From Halobaculum saliterrae (lineage in GTDB: Archaea; Halobacteriota; Halobacteria; Halobacteriales; Haloferacaceae), in the NCBI RefSeq assembly GCF_009831625.1, contig NZ_WUUS01000007.1, positions 186,001-250,000 on the forward strand: a stretch of DNA of 64,000 bases, in the 5' to 3' direction. The position numbers and the translations under genes were made by a program. This document shows positions 59,228 to 64,000 of the stretch, piece by piece. Each line of letters starts with the position of its first letter. Within the stretch, counting starts at the first letter, position 1. The notes beneath the pieces are model-generated. The model was given only the letters and a program-made list of their open reading frames with translations, was not told the origin of the DNA and made no database searches.

Positions 59228-60145
59228 TCACCGAGTCCGGACGCGATCGACGGCAACGAGCGTCGCGAGGACGAGCAGCCCGCCGGCGAGGAACGCCAGG
59301 CCGGGCGAGACCGTTCCGATGGTCGCGCCGCCGGTCGCCCCGACGGCGTCGCCGATCCGCGGCACCGTCTCCGGCCCCGAGAGCGTCGCCACCTCCGATC
59401 CGAACAGGGCCTGTACGAGAAGGCTCGCCCCGGCGAGCACGGCGACGGCGCTCAACAGCCCCCGAAGCGAGTCGAGCAGCGAGGAGCGCTCGGACTCGCC
59501 GCCGACGGCCACGACGACGCGGTCGTCCGCGGGACCGTACACGGTCATCTCTCGCCCCTTGACGGAGTATCGGGTGTCGACGGACTGGACCAGTCCGGCG
59601 TCCGTGAGCTTCGAGACGTGATGGCGGACGTTCTGGACGGAGGTATCGGCCGCGTCGGCCAGCTCCGAGGCCGTCCGTGGCTCCTCGTGAACCGCCCCGA
59701 GTATCGTCCTCGCCGTCCCCGGAGCGAGGGCGCCGATGAGGTCGTCCGCGCTCTCGTCGTCTATCCAGCAGACCCTGACGCTCTCGTCGGTGGTGTCGCC
59801 GGCATCGCCGTCGACGTCGTCGATCTGACCGGCGTGATCGTCGCGCTCGACCGCCCCTCGCTCTGTCGCGGTCGGGTCCGCACCCACCGGCGACGGATCG
59901 GCGTTCACGGTCGAGGATTCGGCGTCGGGCGACGGTTCGACGTCGGTCGACGCGGACGACGCCGTCCGCTCCGACGTGGCCGGGCGATTCGGAGACGCGG
60001 CGTCGGGATCGGCGGTACCGCCGTCCGGCCGTGTCCCGCTCGTCTCGTCCGCCCGTGCCCCGCTCGTTCCCTCCGGGGCGCGATCGCTCCCGTCCGACCC
60101 CTCGTCCTCGGGATCGTCCGGGCTCGACGGGAGCGTGCCTGACAT
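59228..60145 (-). CDS. Membrane-anchored winged-helix protein (ArsR-like)
   Basis: A 305-residue protein. The first 115 residues are an acidic, disordered Ser/Pro/Thr/Asp-rich stretch. A winged helix follows (LAPGTARTILGAVHEEPRTASELADAADTSVQNVRHHVSKLTDAGLVQSVDTRYSVKGREMTVYGPADDRVVV), close to ArsR-type domains. Two membrane helices end the protein: residues about 215-240 (LLDSLRGLLSAVAVLAGASLLVQALF) and 275-300 (GLAFLAGGLLVLATLVAVDR). So DNA binding would happen at the membrane. It is six bases from the start of the aberrant subtilase, and the two are one operon. The start is the ATG at 60143-60145. Confidence 0.82.
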   Translation of the reverse strand: MSGTLPSSPDDPEDEGSDGSDRAPEGTSGARADETSGTRPDGGTADPDAASPNRPATSERTASSASTDVEPSPDAESSTVNADPSPVGADPTATERGAVERDDHAGQIDDVDGDAGDTTDESVRVCWIDDESADDLIGALAPGTARTILGAVHEEPRTASELADAADTSVQNVRHHVSKLTDAGLVQSVDTRYSVKGREMTVYGPADDRVVVAVGGESERSSLLDSLRGLLSAVAVLAGASLLVQALFGSEVATLSGPETVPRIGDAVGATGGATIGTVSPGLAFLAGGLLVLATLVAVDRVRTR

Positions 60146-60239
60146 ACGGGGGAATATTTCACAGAAGAACAAAACGTTTCGGTCCAGATCGCTCCTCAGC
60201 GACGGGGAGCCGAAACGGACGGCCGCGGAGCCCGGACGG

Positions 60240-61469
60240 TCACTCGCCGGCCGGCCGATCGCCGCCGATCGGGGTCGGGAACCGCCCGACAGCGTACAAC
60301 AGCGCAGTGAGCACGAGCACCGCCGCGACCGCGGCGGCGAACAGCCGGAACACCTGGTCGAACCCGACGCCTGCGTCGGTCAGCGCGCCGACGACGCCCG
60401 ATCCGTTCGCCTCGAACAGCAGCGACGCGCCCGAGAAGACGGCGTACGCGCTGGCTCTATCGGGCGCGGGCAGCGTCGACAGCATGTACGTGTCGACGGC
60501 GGGGAACAGCGCGTGTGCGGCGTAGCCGATGACGGCCGAGACGAGGGCGAACGCCGCGAGCGATCCGGCGTACGTGAGCGCCACCAGCGACGCGACGAAC
60601 GCGGCGTTGAGCGCGAGCAGGTACGGCACCTTCGGGAGCCGGTCCGCGAGGCGTCCCCCGAGCCAGAACGCCGGGACGCCGGCCGCGAACGCGACGGTGA
60701 GCAGGAGGTTGGCGTTCGCGGGCGTCAACCCCTCCGAGAGCAGGTAGCTGACGTAGAAGTTGAACACGCCCTGCCAGGCGAACCCCGCGACCGCCACGAG
60801 CGACATTCCCGCGAGCACGATCCGCCAGTGCGACAGCGCAGACCGGAAGTCGCGGTCGGTTCCGTCGCCCGACGCCGGCCCGTCGCCCGCGGAGCGACGC
60901 ACCACGACCACGAGCGAGGCCGTGGAGACCGCGGCGCCGACGGCCAGCGCCCAGAACACGACCCGCCAGTCGCCGAGGCGGGCGATGGCCGCGAGGACGA
61001 GCGCCGGCGCGGCGACGCTCGCGACCTGGCTCGCGGTGCCGTGGATCCCCACGGCTCGCCCGGTCCGTTCGGGGTACAGCGTGCCGATGAGGGGGATGGC
61101 GGCGACGAAGTAGCCCCCGGTGGCGAGCCCGACGGCGAACGCGCCGATCTGCAGGGTATACAGCGAGTCCGCGGTCGCGGTGAGCGCCGCGGCGGCCGCC
61201 AGCGCGACGCCGGTGGCGAGGACGACCCGCTCGCGACGGACCCGCGTGAGCACCCAGCCGACCGGGATCCGCGGCGCGGCGGTGCCGAGCCACACGAGCG
61301 TCGTGACCGAGCCGACCGCGGCCGCCGAGAGCCCGAGCTCCCGCTGGAACTCCGGGACCAGCGGGGCGAACGCGACCCGCCCGAAGTTGACGAGGAAGAC
61401 CAGCCCGCAGAGGGTGGTGAAGAGGCGCTTCGTCACGTGACGGGTGTCGATTCGCGCGGCGGGAGTCAA
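60240..61469 (-). CDS. Major facilitator superfamily transporter
   Basis: A 409-residue MFS permease with about twelve helices. The loop 2-3 region reads PRIPVGWVLTRVRRERVVLA, helix 4-5 carries the Gly-rich GLATGGYFVAAIPLIGTLYPERTGRAVGIHGTASQVASVAAP, typical of nitrate/nitrite porters and related families, and a polar cytoplasmic loop (RRSAGDGPASGDGTDRDF) separates the halves. The substrate is unknown. The ATG at 61467-61469 is used; a GTG eleven codons downstream is another possible start. Confidence 0.88.
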   Translation of the reverse strand: MTPAARIDTRHVTKRLFTTLCGLVFLVNFGRVAFAPLVPEFQRELGLSAAAVGSVTTLVWLGTAAPRIPVGWVLTRVRRERVVLATGVALAAAAALTATADSLYTLQIGAFAVGLATGGYFVAAIPLIGTLYPERTGRAVGIHGTASQVASVAAPALVLAAIARLGDWRVVFWALAVGAAVSTASLVVVVRRSAGDGPASGDGTDRDFRSALSHWRIVLAGMSLVAVAGFAWQGVFNFYVSYLLSEGLTPANANLLLTVAFAAGVPAFWLGGRLADRLPKVPYLLALNAAFVASLVALTYAGSLAAFALVSAVIGYAAHALFPAVDTYMLSTLPAPDRASAYAVFSGASLLFEANGSGVVGALTDAGVGFDQVFRLFAAAVAAVLVLTALLYAVGRFPTPIGGDRPAGE

Positions 61470-61604
61470 GCGTTGCGGAAGCGGGGATCGGTCCCGTCGG
61501 TGGCCGCGGCCTCGGGTGCGGGAGTGAGGAGACCCGAATCGAACGCCGATCTCGGCACGCGTGGATACAGATTTTTGTTCCGTGGGAACCTATCGTAACG
61601 TGTC

Positions 61605-61703
61605 ATGTCACGGTCGAAACTCATCGCAGGTGTCGCGATCGTTGGTATCGTTGCTATCGCCCTCCGTCGTCGCGGTGGGGAGGAGGCGGAAGCGGACGAC
61701 TGA
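61605..61703 (+). CDS. 32-residue single-helix microprotein
   Basis: The frame from ATG 61605 encodes MSRSKLIAGVAIVGIVAIAL, then three Arg, Gly-Gly and an acidic end (EEAEADD). This is one membrane helix flanked by positive residues, followed by a charged tail. A TTTTTG box (61572-61577) lies about 30 bases before the ATG. Haloarchaea have many tiny proteins of this design; function unknown. It is too short for usual gene prediction. The 140 bases after it contain no other gene. Confidence 0.62.
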   Translation: MSRSKLIAGVAIVGIVAIALRRRGGEEAEADD

Positions 61704-61843
61704 TCCGGTCACGCGTCTCGATTCTCGCTGCCGTCCGTCGCTCGGATCCCGAAGGGCCCGTCCGACCGTAGCCGTCCCCTCGCCGACCGACCCGGATCCA
61801 GCACGCTCAAACCCCGACCCACCGAAGCCGCAGCCACCCGACC

Positions 61844-62914
61844 GTGCGCGTTCTCGACTACCTCGAACTCGACGCCCAACTCGACCGCGCGGGCATCGGC
61901 ACCGCCCACGACCAGCAGGTCGAGGCGCTGGACCGCGCCCGCGCGGCCGGCGCCGACGTGGAGGTCGTCACCTCGCCGTGGGCCGACGGCGACCCTCGAG
62001 CCGCCCTCCGCCGGGCCTTCTCCGGCCGCTCACCCCTCGCCGACGTGGACGTGATCCACCTGAACCTCATCGGTCCCGCCAGCGTCGCGCTCGCGCGCTA
62101 CGCGAGGGTGACGGACACGCCGCTGGTGCTCCACTGCCACGTCACCAGCGAGGACTTCCGCGAGAGCTTCCGCGGGTCGAACGCGGTGGCGCCCGCGCTT
62201 CGCCGGTACCTCCGGTGGTTCTACTCGGAGGCGGACCTGGTGCTCACGCCCTCCGAATACACCAAGCGGCAACTGCTTGAGTACCCCGTCGACGCGCCGA
62301 TCCGCGCGCTGTCGAACGGCATCGACCACGACTCCGTCGCCGGCCACGAGGCGTACCGCGAGGAGTACCGCGAACGGTTCGACCTCGACGGAGTCGTGAT
62401 GTTCGCGGTCGGCTCCGTCTTCGAGCGCAAGGGGCTCACCGACTTCTGTGAGGTGGCCAAGCGCACCGAGCACGACTTCGCGTGGTTCGGGACCGTCGAC
62501 TCCGGCCCGCAGGCGTCGCCGACGGTGACGCGATGGACCGGCGACCCCCCGGAGAACGTCACCTTCACCGGCTGGGTCGACGACAAGCCCGGCGCGTTCG
62601 GCGCTGGCGACGTGTTCTTCTTCCCGACGAAGGAGGAGAACCAGGGGATCGTCGTGCTGGAGGCCATGGCCTGCGGGAAGCCGTGCGTCCTCCGGGACAT
62701 CCCCGTGTTCCGCGAGTACTTCGAGGACGGTCACGACTGCCTGCTGTGTGACTCCCACGAGGAGTTCGTCGAGGCGCTGAACCGGCTCGCCGCGGACCCG
62801 GACCTCCGGGAGCGGCTCGGCGAGAACGCCCGCGAGACGGCGGCAGAGCACTCGCTGGAGCGCGTCGGTGAGGAGCTGGTCGAGACGTACGAGCAGCTCG
62901 TCGACGCGCGGTAG
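61844..62914 (+). CDS. Glycosyltransferase family 4
   Basis: A 356-residue GT-B glycosyltransferase. Motifs are VDVIHLNLIGPASVALARYA, LTPSEYTKRQLLEYPVDAPIRALSNGID, MFAVGSVFERKG, FTGWVDDKPGAFGAGDVFFFPTKEENQGIVVLEAMACGKPCVLRDIPVF. The nucleotide-sugar binding E-x7-E pattern is in KEENQGIVVLE. The start is the GTG at 61844. A second GT4 gene follows 95 bases later; such pairs build glycolipids or surface glycans in haloarchaea. The sugar donor is not clear. Confidence 0.92.
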   Translation: MRVLDYLELDAQLDRAGIGTAHDQQVEALDRARAAGADVEVVTSPWADGDPRAALRRAFSGRSPLADVDVIHLNLIGPASVALARYARVTDTPLVLHCHVTSEDFRESFRGSNAVAPALRRYLRWFYSEADLVLTPSEYTKRQLLEYPVDAPIRALSNGIDHDSVAGHEAYREEYRERFDLDGVVMFAVGSVFERKGLTDFCEVAKRTEHDFAWFGTVDSGPQASPTVTRWTGDPPENVTFTGWVDDKPGAFGAGDVFFFPTKEENQGIVVLEAMACGKPCVLRDIPVFREYFEDGHDCLLCDSHEEFVEALNRLAADPDLRERLGENARETAAEHSLERVGEELVETYEQLVDAR

Positions 62915-63009
62915 CTGGAGGCGCTCCGCGTCCTCCCGCCCAGCCGCGGGCGAGGGCGCCCGCGCCGAAGACGCAAGGCATTACCCCTCGCTCCGAAAAC
63001 CCCGGACGA

Positions 63010-64000
63010 ATGCAGACCGTCGCCGCGTTCACCGACACGTACCTGCCGACGGTGAACGGCGTCACCTACACCCTGGAGTCGTGGCGCGCGGAGTGGCGCG
63101 CGCGCGGCGGCCGGATGGACGTGGTGTTCCCCGACGCGCCCGGACACGACCCCACGGACGGCGAGCACACCACCCGAAGCGTCGGCTTCCCCTTCTACGA
63201 CGGCTTCCGGATGGGACTGCCGGGGATCCCCGACGCCGTCCGCGACGCGGACGTGGTCCACGCGCACACGCCCTTCGCGCTGGGCCTCTCGGGGTGGTAC
63301 CTCGCGCGCCGGATCGACGCGCCGCTGGTCGCCTCCTATCACACGCCGACCGCCGAGTACGCGGACTACCTCGCTGCCGGCCCGGCCGCCGCCGTCGTCG
63401 AGGGCGCCGCCCGACGCTACGAACGGCGGTACATGAACGCCGCCGCCGCGGTCGTCGTCCCCAGCGAACCCGCCGGCGAGCACCTCCGCGACATCGGCGT
63501 CCACACGCCCGTCGAGGTGGTGCCCAACGGCGTCGACACCGACTTCTTCGCGCCGCCGGACGCCCAGGTGCTCGCCGCCTTCCGAGACGAGTACGACCTG
63601 CCGGACCCGTCGGACGGGCCCCTCCTCGGCTACACCGGCCGCCACGGCTTCGAGAAGGAGCTGACCGAGATCCCGCCGGCGGTCGCGGCCGCCGACGCCG
63701 AGGCGACGCTCGTGTTCGGCGGCGACGGCCCCGCCCGCGGCGCGGTCGAGGCGGCCTGCGAGGAGGCCGGGGTCGACGCGCGCTTCCTCGGTTTCCTCCC
63801 CCGCGAGGACCTCCCGGCGCTGTACGCCAGCCTCGACGCCTTCGTGTTCCCCTCGCCGGTCGAGACGCAGGGGCTCGTCGCGCTGGAGGCCAACGCCTGC
63901 GGCACGCCGGTCGTCGGCGTCGGCGCCGGCGCGCTCGCGGACACCGTCGTCGACGGCGAGACGGGCTACAACTACCCCCGCGGCGACACCGCGGCCTTCG
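63010..64000 (+). CDS. Glycosyltransferase family 4 (partial, cut by window end)
   Basis: The frame from ATG 63010 runs off the window after 330 residues. It begins QTVAAFTDTYLPTVNGVTYTLESW, the mark of GT4 enzymes that add sugar to diacylglycerol or related lipids, then VVHAHTPFALGLSGWYLARRIDAPLVASYHTPT, VVPSEPAGEHLRDIGVHTPVEVVPNGVDTDFF, TLVFGGDGPARGAVE and PSPVETQGLVALEANACGTPVVGVG with the E-x7-E pair. The visible part is intact. With the gene before it, it probably makes glycolipids in the membrane. A GCATTACC box about 28 bases before the ATG fits a leaderless transcript of its own. Confidence 0.93.
   Translation, partial: MQTVAAFTDTYLPTVNGVTYTLESWRAEWRARGGRMDVVFPDAPGHDPTDGEHTTRSVGFPFYDGFRMGLPGIPDAVRDADVVHAHTPFALGLSGWYLARRIDAPLVASYHTPTAEYADYLAAGPAAAVVEGAARRYERRYMNAAAAVVVPSEPAGEHLRDIGVHTPVEVVPNGVDTDFFAPPDAQVLAAFRDEYDLPDPSDGPLLGYTGRHGFEKELTEIPPAVAAADAEATLVFGGDGPARGAVEAACEEAGVDARFLGFLPREDLPALYASLDAFVFPSPVETQGLVALEANACGTPVVGVGAGALADTVVDGETGYNYPRGDTAAF

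Overview
The window is chromosomal DNA of a halophilic archaeon (class Halobacteria). The evidence is a very high GC content (about 70 percent by eye), strongly acidic Asp/Glu-rich proteins, archaeal information genes (TFE, TFS, archaeal NAC, RNase P component 4, SBDS, Trm56, TrmI, a MutS-like ATPase), Tat-exported proteases, a sensory rhodopsin with its transducer, and many families seen mainly in haloarchaea (HEWD, UPF0058, TbsP, DUF2110). Many start codons have an A/T-rich box centred about 25-30 bases upstream, as expected for leaderless transcripts; I used these boxes to choose starts. The genus cannot be fixed from the sequence alone. Most of the window is ordinary, densely packed core genome. 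No rRNA, tRNA, CRISPR array or complete IS element was seen.

Layout. 1-2.3 kb: Lrp regulator (partial), EamA permease, small membrane and KOW-like proteins, COG1325 RNA-binding protein. 2.3-8.7 kb: redoxin, squalene/phytoene synthase, acyl-CoA dehydrogenase carrying an in-frame palindromic insertion, amidase, and an rnp4-YhbY-mscS run. 8.8-13.1 kb: MFS transporter, RHH regulator, UPF0058, HhH-MutS ATPase. 13.1-15.5 kb: htrI-sopI phototaxis operon. 15.6-18.4 kb: DUF2797 protein, Tat-exported halolysin-like protease followed by a BsuPI-type protease inhibitor, and a 33-residue microprotein. 18.5-22 kb: sugar epimerase, SDR, Trm56, TFS, DUF5789. 22.0-23.7 kb: the only sizeable gene-poor stretch, AT-richer, with decayed genes and hairpin repeats.

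23.7-35 kb: enoyl-CoA hydratase, DUF5797, a nuclease-like DUF5787 protein, Nudix hydrolase, S10-like protein, ArfC, thioredoxin, IMPase, HflX with an apparent +1 frameshift in its N-terminus, FUN14, SBDS, MoaC, Nnr. 35-43 kb: second acyl-CoA dehydrogenase, MenE-like ligase, Tat-exported SNase with duplicated flanking domains, methylmalonyl-CoA epimerase and mutase. 43-54.7 kb: membrane protein, orphan DNA methyltransferase, O-methyltransferase, FAA-hydratase/creatininase pair, NAC-TrmI, TbsP, an unknown overlapping pair, TFE-DUF2110-DUF5803, phosphoglycolate phosphatase, HEWD protein, SAM methyltransferase. 54.8-64 kb: Rad3/XPD-like helicase, small membrane protein, an operon of a membrane-anchored winged-helix protein with an aberrant subtilase, MFS transporter, 32-residue microprotein, and two tandem GT4 glycosyltransferases (the second cut by the window edge).

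How genes work together: two acyl-CoA dehydrogenases, an enoyl-CoA hydratase and methylmalonyl-CoA epimerase plus mutase point to acyl-CoA and propionyl-CoA catabolism. sopI-htrI gives light-guided swimming. The most unusual items are the protease/inhibitor pair, the regulator/pseudo-subtilase operon, the HflX CCC-TGA frameshift, the palindrome inserted in an acyl-CoA dehydrogenase, and the duplicated-domain SNase.
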